NCBI GenBank assembly: GCA_025965975.1
Contig: JAOPVX010000314.1
Span: 1 to 64,000, forward strand
Length of the DNA stretch: 64,000 nucleotides
Direction of reading: 5' to 3'
From: Mycobacterium sp.
Lineage (GTDB): Bacteria; Actinomycetota; Actinomycetes; Mycobacteriales; Mycobacteriaceae
Part shown: in pieces, positions 16,330-24,873 of the stretch
Numbering within the stretch: the first letter of the stretch is position 1
How the letters are laid out: the number at the start of each line of letters is the position of its first letter
Position numbers and translations under genes: made by a program
The notes under the pieces: generated by a model
What the model saw: only the letters and a program-made list of their open reading frames with translations
Database searches by the model: none
Told to the model about the DNA's origin: nothing

Positions 16330-16480
16330 CGCGCACCTGCCGATCCGTGCAGTGCCCCGGAGAGTTGGTGGCGAGCCGAGATGCCCAGCTTGGGCAAGGT
16401 GCGGCACAGGTGCGAGCGCAACAACCCGGCGAGTTCGAACTGAACCTCGCCGACAGCATCGGCTCCGACCGCGATTGATG
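16330..16480 (-). pseudogene. Possible LuxR-type helix-turn-helix fragment
   Basis: A minus-strand frame reads FELAGLLRSHLCRTLPKLGIS followed by ARHQLSGAL. This resembles the end of a LuxR HTH (VRSHLxxVYxKLGxxSRxQLA). No other part of such a protein is present. The match is weak and short. Confidence 0.25.
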
Positions 16481-16490
16481 CACACCTACG

Positions 16491-17570
16491 ATGAACCTCA
16501 TGAACGAGGACCTCGTCGTCGCCGACGTTCCTTTCACCCACGACCCGTGGGCGGCCGCACGGGCCCGCTACGACGGGATGCCTTACCGCCGCGTGGGAAC
16601 CTCCGGTCTGCTGCTGCCGGCGATCTCACTCGGCCTTTGGTACAACTTCGGTGACAACCGGCCGTTCGATACCCAGCGCGAAGTGCTCCGCTGCGCCTTC
16701 GATCGCGGTATCACGCATTTCGATCTTGCGAACAATTACGGGCCGCCCTATGGCTCAGCCGAGGAGAATTTCGGCCGAATGCTCCGACGGGACTTCAAGC
16801 CGTACCGCAATGAACTCATTATCTCCACCAAGGCGGGATGGGACATGTGGCCGGGCCCCTACGGTCAGCTCGGCGGCCGCACCTACCTGCTCGCAAGCCT
16901 CGACGAGTCGCTGGACCGGCTTGGACTCGACTATGTCGACATCTTCTACTCGCACCGCATCGACCCAAAGACGCCGCTGGAGGAGACCATCGGCGCCCTC
17001 GACACCGCGGTGCGGGCGGGCAAGGCCCGCTATGTCGGCATCTCGTCGTATTCGGCCACCAAAACAGCAGAAGCAGCGGCGATCGCGCAGCGGCTGGGCA
17101 CCCCGCTGGTGATCCACCAGCCGTCATACTCGATGCTGAACCGTTGGATCGAGGGCGATCTCATTACCGTGCTCAACAACGCCGGCATGGGTGCAATCGC
17201 CTTTACCGCGCTCGCCCAGGGTCTGCTCACGAACCGCTATTTGGACAAGCCCGCTGCCGACATCGCCCGCGCGACCGAGCGCCCGACCTTCGACGACGAG
17301 CTGGTGACCGACAAGGTGCACGAGCGGCTGCAGGGACTCGCCGGAATCGCTGAGCAGCGCGGCCAGTCGCTGGCGCAACTCGCACTCGCCTGGGTGCTCC
17401 GCGACCCGACCGTCGCGTCCACTCTGGTCGGCGCATCCAGCGTCGCGCAGCTGGAGGAAAACCTCGGCGCCCTCGACAACCTGGAATTCACAGCTGAGCA
17501 GCTGAGAGAGATCGACCGTTACGCTTCAGATTCCGGCATCGACCTATGGCGGGAGAGCTCCGAGCTGTAG
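16491..17570 (+). CDS. Aldo/keto reductase, YghZ (L-glyceraldehyde-3-phosphate reductase) type
   Basis: The 359-residue protein has the AKR tetrad: FDLANNYG (Asp and Tyr), IISTKAGW (Lys) and IFYSHRID (His). The NADPH site near the C-terminus is LVGASSVAQLEENL. YRRVGTSGLLLPAISLGLW and the long YGPPYGSAEENFG loop are typical of the YghZ/MgrA branch, which reduces small aldehydes such as glyceraldehyde-3-phosphate and methylglyoxal. Start ATG 16491, with a second in-frame ATG at 16500; neither has a strong ribosome site. Monocistronic, with long gaps on both sides. Confidence 0.85.
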   Translation: MNLMNEDLVVADVPFTHDPWAAARARYDGMPYRRVGTSGLLLPAISLGLWYNFGDNRPFDTQREVLRCAFDRGITHFDLANNYGPPYGSAEENFGRMLRRDFKPYRNELIISTKAGWDMWPGPYGQLGGRTYLLASLDESLDRLGLDYVDIFYSHRIDPKTPLEETIGALDTAVRAGKARYVGISSYSATKTAEAAAIAQRLGTPLVIHQPSYSMLNRWIEGDLITVLNNAGMGAIAFTALAQGLLTNRYLDKPAADIARATERPTFDDELVTDKVHERLQGLAGIAEQRGQSLAQLALAWVLRDPTVASTLVGASSVAQLEENLGALDNLEFTAEQLREIDRYASDSGIDLWRESSEL

Positions 17571-17974
17571 TGGGATACCGGCGAACTGTGTGCACGCTCC
17601 GCGTACTCGTCGGGTTCCCGTGTACTGGCCATATGCTGCAGGCCCGTACTATTAATGTTGGCCCTGTTCTCTCGCTTTGTCCCGCAACGCCTTCCAGTGT
17701 TGCCCTCGCAACCGATAATTCAAAAACAATAATTCGCAGTCGGCGGGCACGGCCCCCGAACCCGCCCCTACGCGTGGTCTTCACCCGAGAGCTTTTACCC
17801 CTTAAGGGCCGCGGCTGCAGCGCCATGTGAAGTGGGTCATACACGATGACATCAACGATCGCGCTTACACGCGCTGCTCTGACTACCGGGCTGAAGTTCA
17901 TGCCAGGTTCCCAAGCGATATGTAACAGCGGGAGTCTGGCCACGTTCAGTCCTCGGCATTGTGGGGTTGTTGAA
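17571..17974. other. Gap of about 400 bp without a supported gene
   Basis: No convincing reading frame; AT-richer patches near 17650 and 17720. It leads into a phage-gene remnant. Confidence 0.4.
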
Positions 17975-18225
17975 TTGAATGCCAGACAGGCATGGGCCGT
18001 ACTGGCCGCCGGCGTGGTGGGCTACGAAGTCGCCTGCAAGGACGGCCAGCTACTCAGTGAAGGTGTGGACGAGTGGCTGGTGTCGAGGCCGATTCTGACG
18101 CGTGCGGTGATAGCTGCACTCGCGCTCCATCTCGGCAACGCGCTAGCAGAACGTTTGACATTGTCTCCCTTACTTTCTCGTCATCAGAAATTGAGCAGCC
18201 GCTCGTTCTCGTGGAGCACAGTACG
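17975..18225 (+). pseudogene. Mycobacteriophage-type small membrane gene (DUF7427-like), frameshifted
   Basis: LNARQAWAVLAAGVVGYEV, then QLLSEGVDEWL and LTRAVIAALALHLGNAL match a short protein common in mycobacteriophages and prophages, as I remember it. The expected continuation (RFDIVSLTF) appears one frame over after about 18150, so one base has been lost in the CGTTTGAC run. With the integrase scrap at 15.3 kb it points to a decayed prophage. TTG 17975 is a nominal start and the 3' limit is uncertain. Confidence 0.45.
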
Positions 18226-18432
18226 GCGCCCGTCGCTGAACCGTATGCGTGTCGGCGCAACGGTGGCGGTCATCGTGTTCTGCCGATATCCATGGCTGCC
18301 AGCATTGCGCCGAGAGCCGCGAAAGTCCGCACCACTGACGCCCATTCACCACCGTCGCCAGCGGTCATCTATGCCCGCCTGCCAGCTGCAACCGACGTCG
18401 CCGGCATGCAGTCGCAATAGGTGGCGACAGAA

Positions 18433-18472
18433 CGCATCCAGGGCGGAAGACATAGCTTCCGCCCTGGATGCG
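18433..18472 (-). terminator. Strong hairpin terminator
   Basis: Perfect 17-bp arms (CGCATCCAGGGCGGAAG and its complement) surround a 6-base loop, 17 bp past the stop of the small secreted gene on the minus strand. No T-run follows, as in many mycobacterial terminators. The hairpin would also work for plus-strand transcripts from the phage remnant. Confidence 0.7.
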
Positions 18473-18489
18473 CGCTGACCGGTCGATGG

Positions 18490-18714
18490 TTAGCGACCCC
18501 CTCCGTGATGGAACAGCAGGCCGCCCCCATACCCATACCCATACCACGGGTATTGCAGCTGGCCCGCCTGCAGCGCCGCCGCACCCGGCGTAGCGGTGAC
18601 CTGTGCGTTGCCAGGTGTCTCAACCACGGACGAATCAGCCGAGGCAATGGGGGCGAACCCAATCGCTGCCGCCATGGCGGCCAGGGCAATCGGTGCAATG
18701 ATCCGCATCTTCAT
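18490..18714 (-). CDS. Small secreted Gly/Tyr-rich protein
   Basis: 74 residues from ATG 18714, chosen because AAGGAGG lies 8 bases upstream (upstream in-frame ATGs sit too close). The signal peptide is KMRIIAPIALAAMAAAIGFAPIASA. The mature part of about 45 residues has Thr/Ala followed by QYPWYGYGYGGGLLFHHGGGR. Function unknown. A TetR-like palindrome lies 56 bp upstream and a tetR gene directly beyond it on the same strand, so this protein is the likely regulated target. Confidence 0.7.
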   Translation of the reverse strand: MKMRIIAPIALAAMAAAIGFAPIASADSSVVETPGNAQVTATPGAAALQAGQLQYPWYGYGYGGGLLFHHGGGR

Positions 18715-18769
18715 ATTCATTTCCTCCTTGATCAAGCGGTGAGCGTCCGATCGACGATCCCCGCCCGTG

Positions 18770-18787
18770 AAACTGAACGTTCGGTTT
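18770..18787. promoter_or_regulatory. TetR-type palindromic operator
   Basis: The 18-bp sequence AAACTGAACGTTCGGTTT is palindromic except for one base pair. It lies between the end of tetR and the start of the small secreted gene. Its size and GAACGTTC core fit TetR operators. Confidence 0.6.
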
Positions 18788-18842
18788 CTGTATGGAGCAA
18801 CAGCTAAGCCAGGCGCATTACGTCCCGAAGATGTCGGTGATC

Positions 18843-19460
18843 TCAGTCACCGATGGCGAGTCCGCGCATCGCGGCGTCGACGATCGCGTCGGCCGCGGCT
18901 TCGTTGAGCGGCGCGTGCCCAATGAGGAGTCGGTACAGCGGTGGCCCGAACACCAGGTCAATCGCGGCATCCGGGTCGACGTCGGCGCGCAACTCACCGC
19001 GCGCAACGCCGCGGTCCCAGATCGCTCGTATCAATTCGCGCCGACGTGCCACCAGATTGTCCCGCAGCTCCTTCTGCACAAGCGGATTAGATTGGCCCTC
19101 GCCGATAAGCTGCGCGTAGACCCGGCCTGTCGGCCCGCAGTAGAAGTGGACCAAGCCGCGGAGCACGCTGCGGAAATCCTCGCGTGCCGAGCCGGTGTCG
19201 GGGTCAAAAGATTCGGCCATTATCTCCGACAGGAACGCCTCGACCGCGACCGCGTGTTTGTTGGGCCACCACTTGTAGATCGTGGCCTTGCTCACTCCGC
19301 TGCGGCCGGCGATCTCCTCAGTCGTCATTGCTTGCGCGCCGACCTCGTGCAGCAATTCCGATGTCGCCCGCAACACTGCCGCGCGGGATTGCTCGCTGCG
19401 CGGCCGGCCTTGCCGGATCCGCGTCGGTGCATCCGGCGAATTACTGAACGAAGGGTTCAC
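18843..19460 (-). CDS. TetR-family transcriptional regulator
   Basis: 205 residues from GTG 19460, the closest start to the domain boundary (a longer open frame upstream has no family similarity). Basic N-terminus RIRQGRPRSEQSRAAVLRA, HTH MTTEEIAGRSGVSKATIYKWWPNK (about 45-68), then a helical C-terminal ligand domain with WDRGVARGELRADVDPDAAID and RLLIGHAPL. It reads toward the small secreted gene, and the palindrome between them is the likely operator. Ligand unknown. Confidence 0.85.
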   Translation of the reverse strand: MNPSFSNSPDAPTRIRQGRPRSEQSRAAVLRATSELLHEVGAQAMTTEEIAGRSGVSKATIYKWWPNKHAVAVEAFLSEIMAESFDPDTGSAREDFRSVLRGLVHFYCGPTGRVYAQLIGEGQSNPLVQKELRDNLVARRRELIRAIWDRGVARGELRADVDPDAAIDLVFGPPLYRLLIGHAPLNEAAADAIVDAAMRGLAIGD

Positions 19461-19542
19461 CCGTCTTACTATCGGCCACTTCCCCGGTATTGCAACCGGA
19501 CACCAGATGCACGGACTCCCCTCTTCTATTGGCACCTGATGC

Positions 19543-19780
19543 TCACGGCCCTGGCCTGAAGCGGCGGTGGGGGCAGCGGGCGAAGGACAATAAGCCATGA
19601 CCCCCGTCGGCCAGCATCGATTCGCTCGCCTCGTCGATCCAGTGCGCGTCCTCGATGACGTAGAGCACCGGTTCGGTGCGGCAGCGATGCGGCGTTGATC
19701 AGCGCGGTCAGCCCCGCCGCCGCGCATCCGGATCGATCTTGGGCAGCTCAGCGTCGGGATCGGAAATCCCTAGCAGTACA
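19543..19780 (-). pseudogene. AAA/cyclase-type regulator fragment (Walker B region)
   Basis: The minus-strand frame reads EPVLYVIEDAHWIDEASESM, the Walker B region of large LuxR or adenylate-cyclase AAA regulators of mycobacteria, followed by unrelated sequence and a stop at 19543. Only about 40 residues match. No other part of the gene is found nearby. Confidence 0.5.
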
Positions 19781-20377
19781 CCGCGCGATTGTGCTGTAAG
19801 ACCTTGAATCTGGGCTTCATTTTCACCGCCGCGTGGTTGGTCGTGTGGTCACCGCGAGCATTCAGCCGATGGCGTCGCCGGAACGGTCAATTGCCGCCAC
19901 GCGACCGTCTGACTCACGGACACGGTGTCGGATGTCGATGGCGGGTCGCTAATCCCCCCGTCCAGGAGATTGCGGAGGACGGCCGCCATACCAGGTGGCA
20001 CCACGAGAGTGATGTCCTTCGCGTTATCGCCCCGTCGACGGACGCGAAGCGGAATGTGAAGGCCGTCCTTCTCGGCGTGACTGAATTCCCGCCCGGGCCA
20101 CATATCCGCGGACATCAAGCGCAGGTTGAATCCGGTTTGCGGACGCCACCGACCTGTATGCGGTCCATGCCGGGTTCTACCGCAACGTGCGCGCGACCCG
20201 GCTCGAGGTGGTCGCGGCGCTGATGCGGGCGCTCGAAGGGCGCTCCGTGGCTGCGCTGCCGGCTCGGCGTGGGGCTGACACACCGGCACTGCGATCAAGC
20301 CACGTGAGTACACCACTCTCATGGACGCACTTCGAGCCGTGAGGCCGGGTCATCTAATGAGCTCATGTACCGATGTA
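19781..20377. other. Gap of about 600 bp with unidentified coding scraps
   Basis: A plus-strand stretch near 20130-20340 reads DLYAVHAGFYRNVRATRLEV and RALEGRSVAAL. It looks coding-like but has no start and no family I recognise. The region upstream of the transporter operon otherwise holds only the palindrome at 20378. Confidence 0.35.
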
Positions 20378-20392
20378 TTGACAATCTGTCAA
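20378..20392. promoter_or_regulatory. Palindrome TTGACA-ATC-TGTCAA upstream of the import operon
   Basis: A perfect 15-bp palindrome with a -35-like TTGACA, 97 bp before the first gene. It could be an operator overlapping the promoter. No regulator gene is part of the operon, so a trans-acting repressor such as a GntR or LacI type would be needed. Confidence 0.5.
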
Positions 20393-20488
20393 GGCATGTC
20401 CAGACTTCACTCACTCGGTAAGCCGGCGCGGGCGGACGCTTCCGTCCCGCGCCCGGAACGGGTGTGGTTGCACTAACGGAGAAGGCAC

Positions 20489-21694
20489 ATGGCAGTCCCA
20501 GCAGCGATCAATCCCTCCGCCGATTCAGGCGTGGCTGTAGCTGCGGCGAGCAGCTATTACGCCCCTCCGCTGCGGGCGGCGATTGTGGGCACCGGCGGGA
20601 TTTCCCGCATCCACGGCTGGCGTTTGCAGGACCTCGGCTCGACCGTCGTCGGCGTCTGCGGACGCGATGTCACAAAGGCCCGTTCGTTGGCAAAGGAGTT
20701 CCGTCCTGCCAGCCAGCCAGACGAGCAGGCCCGTCTCATTTCGACCAGCTCGCCGGCGGGTGCTTTCGATGATCTCGGCGCCATGCTCGACGAGACCAAG
20801 CCCGACGTGTTGCACGTCTGCAGCCCGCACGGACTCCACGTCGCACACGCCGTCGAAGCGGTCAAGCGCGGAATCAACGTAATCATCGAAAAACCCATGG
20901 CGACTGAGGAGGCCGACGCGGAGGCCCTGATCGCCGCCGCGATGGAAACCGGCGTCCACGCGGCCGTCTGTCTGACCAAGCGGTCGTATCCGATGGTTGC
21001 CGAGTTGCGCGCACGTATCTTGGCCGGCGAACTCGGCCAGGTCGATGCACTTCGCGGCGGATTCATGTCATGGGATTCCAATCACGACAACTGGGGTTGG
21101 GGATTCGATCCCGAGATTGCCGGAACCTCTTACGCCACAGCTGATCTCGGAGTGCACTGGCTCGACTTAGCCGAATACGTCACCGACCGCCGGATCATCG
21201 AGGTTGATGCCCGGTTCTCCACATTGCGGCCCATTCGATACAGCAACGATCAGCCGATCAAGGTCCAGGCCGAGGATTATGTGCGGCTCTTCCTGGAATT
21301 CAGCGGTGGTGTGGTCGGGTCCGCGACGTTCTCCGGGGTCACGGCCGGTGAGCCGAATGGCTGCTCGATCGACGTCGACGGCACCGACGGTGGCTTCCAC
21401 TGGAAGGTCGATCGCCCGAACGAGATCATCCATCGCCGGGCTGACGGATCGGTGGGAACCGTCATCCGGAACCCAGACGCCTTGGCTCCTGCTGCCGCGC
21501 GCCTGTCGTTCTCGCCGGCAGGTCACGCCGAGGGCTTCGGCGACGCCTTCCGAAATCTGTTTCGCGACGTTTATTCGGCGATCGGTGGGGCCGACGTCTG
21601 CTACCCGACACTTGCCGACGGGTATCGCATGGTTGCCATCGTCGAGGCAATCCAAACGAGTGCACGCACCCGAAGGGCGGTCAGCGTTGACTAG
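20489..21694 (+). CDS. Gfo/Idh/MocA-family oxidoreductase (first of three)
   Basis: 401 residues. The Rossmann motif is AAIVGTGGISRIHGWRL (about 30-46). INVIIEKPMATEEADAE holds the conserved EKP, with Lys as the probable catalytic base region, and DLGVHWLDLAEYV the conserved His-containing helix. The family oxidises or reduces sugars and polyols with NAD(P). ATG at 20489 with GGAGAAGG upstream. It heads the operon and its stop overlaps the next start by 8 bases. Confidence 0.85.
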   Translation: MAVPAAINPSADSGVAVAAASSYYAPPLRAAIVGTGGISRIHGWRLQDLGSTVVGVCGRDVTKARSLAKEFRPASQPDEQARLISTSSPAGAFDDLGAMLDETKPDVLHVCSPHGLHVAHAVEAVKRGINVIIEKPMATEEADAEALIAAAMETGVHAAVCLTKRSYPMVAELRARILAGELGQVDALRGGFMSWDSNHDNWGWGFDPEIAGTSYATADLGVHWLDLAEYVTDRRIIEVDARFSTLRPIRYSNDQPIKVQAEDYVRLFLEFSGGVVGSATFSGVTAGEPNGCSIDVDGTDGGFHWKVDRPNEIIHRRADGSVGTVIRNPDALAPAAARLSFSPAGHAEGFGDAFRNLFRDVYSAIGGADVCYPTLADGYRMVAIVEAIQTSARTRRAVSVD

Positions 21695-22790
21695 TTTCCC
21701 GGTAGACGAACTCCTGACGAAGCCCGCGCGCCGTACGACCGAGCGCGCGAACGCGATCGAATTGCGGGGCGTGGGAAAGACTTACGGCGACGAGGTGGCG
21801 TTACACCCTGTCGACCTGGATATCCTGGATGGGGAGTTCTTCTGCCTGCTGGGGCCGTCGGGTTGCGGGAAGACGACATCGCTGAACATCATCGGTGGCT
21901 TTGTCCAGCCGTCGTCCGGTGTGGTCCGGATCGGCGGAGAGGACATGACGAAACGTCCGCCCAACCGGCGCCCGGTCAACACGGTCTTCCAGTCCTACGC
22001 GTTGTTCCCGCATCTGAATGTCGTTGAGAATGTGTCCTTCGGGCTGAGGATGGCCCGAGTGCCCAAGAACGAACAGCGCGACCGGGCACGGGAAGCCCTG
22101 GACCTGGTTGGCCTCGGAACATTCGCCGAGCGGCCGGTCAGCCAGCTTTCGGGCGGTCAGGCTCAACGCGTCGCGATCGCTCGTGCATTGGTTAATAAGC
22201 CCAGCGTTTTGCTGCTCGATGAACCGCTCGGTGCCCTGGATCTCAAACTGCGCAAGCGGCTGCAGACCGAGCTGTCACTGATCCAGCGCCATGTCGGCAC
22301 GACGTTCGTGTTCGTCACTCATGATCAGGAAGAGGCGATGGCGCTCGCGGACCGCATCGTGATACTCAACGACGGCCGTATCGAACAGATCGGCACTCCG
22401 GAGGAGATCTACCGCAAGCCTGCCAGCCTGTTCGCCGCCGACTTCATCGGAGAATCGAACATCTTGCACGGCAAGAAGGACGGCGAGACCTTTGTACTGG
22501 AAAACGGTGCCAGGGTACCGATCTCAACGCAGGCGCCCGACGCCGTCACCTCGCTGGTGATCCGGCCCGAGGCCCTGCGGATCGGCAAAGACGGATTCAT
22601 CGGCGCACAAGTACTTTCGCGTGGATACCTCGGATCAATCACGCGCATGGTGCTTCAGCTGGAGAATTCGGAAATGCAAGTGGTCTCGTCGGTAAACGAC
22701 GACGACATACGGAATCTAGCCGAAATCGGCCTTGAAACAGGCGACGTCGTGAAGTTGTCCTGGTCGAAGGAAGCAGCCCATCCTCTGTAG
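21687..22790 (+). CDS. ABC importer ATPase, spermidine/putrescine (PotA) type
   Basis: 367 residues from TTG 21687, which lies 14 bases after AAGGGCGG and overlaps the preceding stop. Walker A GPSGCGKTT (56-64), signature LSGGQAQRVAIARAL, Walker B LLLDEPLGALDLK, H-loop FVTHDQEEAMALAD, and a C-terminal TOBE domain (about 285-360). It powers uptake with the binding lipoprotein and two permeases downstream. PotA-type systems carry polyamines but also opines, sugar acids and similar compounds, so the substrate cannot be fixed from the ATPase. Confidence 0.85.
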   Translation: MTSFPVDELLTKPARRTTERANAIELRGVGKTYGDEVALHPVDLDILDGEFFCLLGPSGCGKTTSLNIIGGFVQPSSGVVRIGGEDMTKRPPNRRPVNTVFQSYALFPHLNVVENVSFGLRMARVPKNEQRDRAREALDLVGLGTFAERPVSQLSGGQAQRVAIARALVNKPSVLLLDEPLGALDLKLRKRLQTELSLIQRHVGTTFVFVTHDQEEAMALADRIVILNDGRIEQIGTPEEIYRKPASLFAADFIGESNILHGKKDGETFVLENGARVPISTQAPDAVTSLVIRPEALRIGKDGFIGAQVLSRGYLGSITRMVLQLENSEMQVVSSVNDDDIRNLAEIGLETGDVVKLSWSKEAAHPL

Positions 22791-22817
22791 AGGTCCATTG
22801 AGAGTCAGGAAGTCGCA

Positions 22818-23945
22818 ATGTCCGGAATCGCTGATATCAAGCTAGACCGCCGCTCCTTCGTCCGGGGTGCGCTGATGTTGGGCGCGGCAAGTCCGCTCCT
22901 GTTGTCCGCGTGCTCTTCCGGGAGTGATTCATCCAGTGGTGGTGGGTCGAGCGCCGGCGGGGACGTCAACTGGCTGACCTGGTCGGACCACTACTCCAAC
23001 GACCAGCTCGCCAAGGTAGCCTCGAATACCAAGATCACTGGCCGCCCGAAGCTGTTCTCCGACAACGCCGATGCGTTCTTGCAGCTCAAGCAGACCGGAC
23101 CCCAGTTCGATGCGGTCTCGGCCGACGCGCTTTGGGTCAAGAAGTACATGGAGGGCGGCCTGATCGAACCGTTCGACCTGGCTTCGATCTCGTCCAGCTC
23201 CGAGCTGTACTCGATGGCCAAGAAGTTCGACTTCCTCAACGATCCGAAGGGTGCGCTCGGATACCCGTTCTCGTGGTCGACAGTGCAGATCTACTACAAC
23301 CCGGACAAGGTCAAGACCCCGCCGACATCCTGGGAGTCACTGACCGATCCGATGTACAAGGGCCTGATCGTCGCCGAGAACATCCCAACCGACCTGATGG
23401 CGATCGCAGGGATCGCCACCGGATCCAAGTCTCCTTACGCGCAGACGCCCGAGCAGATCTCGGCCGCGTCCAATTTCCTGGGAGCTCTCAAACCCAGCAT
23501 GGTCAAGCTCGCTTCGCAAAACAACGAGATCGTGACGATGATGGCCAGTGGAGAAGCCGCTATCGGTATCTCGAATCTTGGCACCGACGTGCGCGTCAAG
23601 GACGCTGGTGGCCCCGAGCTCAAGTCGGCCTACCCGCCGGAAGGCACGATCGGCTTCATCGACTCGGAGATGATCACCGCCAAGGGCGCGAATAAGCCGC
23701 TGGTCAAGCCGTTCCTGGATGCGATGCAGAAATCCGAGTGGATCGTGGCGAACTTCACCACGAACTGGCGCCCGTTGTTCAACGAGACGGCGGCCAAGGC
23801 TCTGACGAACGATCCGAAGACAGCCGACAACGCCAAGAGGCTCTTCATGGACAACCCGGAGAAGGCGTTGGCAATGACCCTCAAGGGGCCGGCCCAGGAC
23901 CAGCAGGCCTACACCGAGGCGTTCAACAAGGTCTTCGGGGCGTGA
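22818..23945 (+). CDS. Extracellular solute-binding lipoprotein (PotD/PotF type)
   Basis: 375 residues. DRRSFVRGALMLG at 10-22 is a twin-arginine-like motif, and LLLSAC (Cys 32) is the lipobox, so the mature protein would be anchored outside the membrane by its lipid. A Ser/Gly linker precedes the binding domain (WLTWSDHYSNDQL, PYSFWS-like YPFSWSTVQIYYNPDKV, LWESLTDP-like SWESLTDPMYKG). GAGTCAGGAAG precedes the ATG. It captures the substrate for the two permeases. Confidence 0.85.
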   Translation: MSGIADIKLDRRSFVRGALMLGAASPLLLSACSSGSDSSSGGGSSAGGDVNWLTWSDHYSNDQLAKVASNTKITGRPKLFSDNADAFLQLKQTGPQFDAVSADALWVKKYMEGGLIEPFDLASISSSSELYSMAKKFDFLNDPKGALGYPFSWSTVQIYYNPDKVKTPPTSWESLTDPMYKGLIVAENIPTDLMAIAGIATGSKSPYAQTPEQISAASNFLGALKPSMVKLASQNNEIVTMMASGEAAIGISNLGTDVRVKDAGGPELKSAYPPEGTIGFIDSEMITAKGANKPLVKPFLDAMQKSEWIVANFTTNWRPLFNETAAKALTNDPKTADNAKRLFMDNPEKALAMTLKGPAQDQQAYTEAFNKVFGA

Positions 23946-23946
23946 C

Positions 23947-24873
23947 ATGACCGTTGCCTCCACTGCCCGCGAGCCGGGCGGGGGGCCGGGTGAGGCAGAA
24001 CGTCAACGTACTGACGTCAAGAAGGAGCGCCGAGACTGGCGTCAGTACGTTGGGTTCGCACCGGCCGCAGTCCTTTTCGGAGTGTTCTTCATCGCTCCGT
24101 TGTGCCTGATCGTCGTCTATTCGTTTTGGATCACCAAGAACTACGAGTTGGTCCCGACGTTCACCAAGAACAACTACGCCACGATCATCACGACGAGCAC
24201 CTACGTGAAGACGTTCGGTAAGACGGTGCTGATGGCCTTTCTGGCCACGATCGCCGCGCTGGCATTGGCGTTCCCGTTTTGCTACTGGCTGGTGCGCTAC
24301 GTGCCCAAGAGACTGCAGCGGGTGGGCCTTCTTCTTGTGGTCCTGCCGTTCTGGACCAGCTATCTGCTGCGGGTCTACGCATGGGTGGCGATCTTGGGTG
24401 ACCACGGTGCGATCAACTCGTTGCTCAAGGCGCTTGGCCTGACCCACCAACCGATTCGGCTGTTCCTGTACGACAATCCTGGCGTATTCATCGTCCTGGT
24501 CTACCTCTACTTTCCGTTCGCGGCGCTCACGCTGTACGCATCGCTGGAGCGGTTCGATTGGCGGCTTCTGCACGCCGCCGTGGACCTTGGCGCAACGCCG
24601 ATGCGGGCCATCGCCAACACCCTTCTACCGCAGATGCGCCTGGCGATGGTGACGGCCGGAATCTTTGTGTTCATACCCATTCTGGGTGAGTACCTTGCGC
24701 CTGCGGCGATCGGCGGTACCAATGGCGTGATGATGGGAAACCTGATCGCCAACTTCTTCTCCGGCTTCCTGCTTCCGCTCGGATCGGCGGCCAGCGTGCT
24801 GATCGCGCTGGTGATCCTCATCGTGCTGATCATCTTCCGGCGCAGCCTCGATACGAAGGACATCTATGTCTGA
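23947..24873 (+). CDS. ABC importer permease, PotB type
   Basis: 308 residues with six predicted membrane helices, starting AAVLFGVFFIAPLCLIVVYSFW after a hydrophilic N-terminus of about 35 residues. The EAA-like loop reads AAVDLGATPMRAIANTLLPQMR (about 216-237), which contacts the ATPase. ATG follows one base after the previous stop. Members of this family form a heterodimer with PotC-type partners, which matches the next gene. Confidence 0.85.
   Translation: MTVASTAREPGGGPGEAERQRTDVKKERRDWRQYVGFAPAAVLFGVFFIAPLCLIVVYSFWITKNYELVPTFTKNNYATIITTSTYVKTFGKTVLMAFLATIAALALAFPFCYWLVRYVPKRLQRVGLLLVVLPFWTSYLLRVYAWVAILGDHGAINSLLKALGLTHQPIRLFLYDNPGVFIVLVYLYFPFAALTLYASLERFDWRLLHAAVDLGATPMRAIANTLLPQMRLAMVTAGIFVFIPILGEYLAPAAIGGTNGVMMGNLIANFFSGFLLPLGSAASVLIALVILIVLIIFRRSLDTKDIYV

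Noticed and set aside
19461..19727. Longer TetR product starting at 19727
   Set aside because: The added 89 residues cover the AAA-regulator fragment on the same strand in another frame and have no TetR similarity; GTG 19460 is at the family's usual length.
20130..20343. Plus-strand coding-like scrap upstream of the import operon
   Set aside because: No start, no recognised family; only noted as possible debris.
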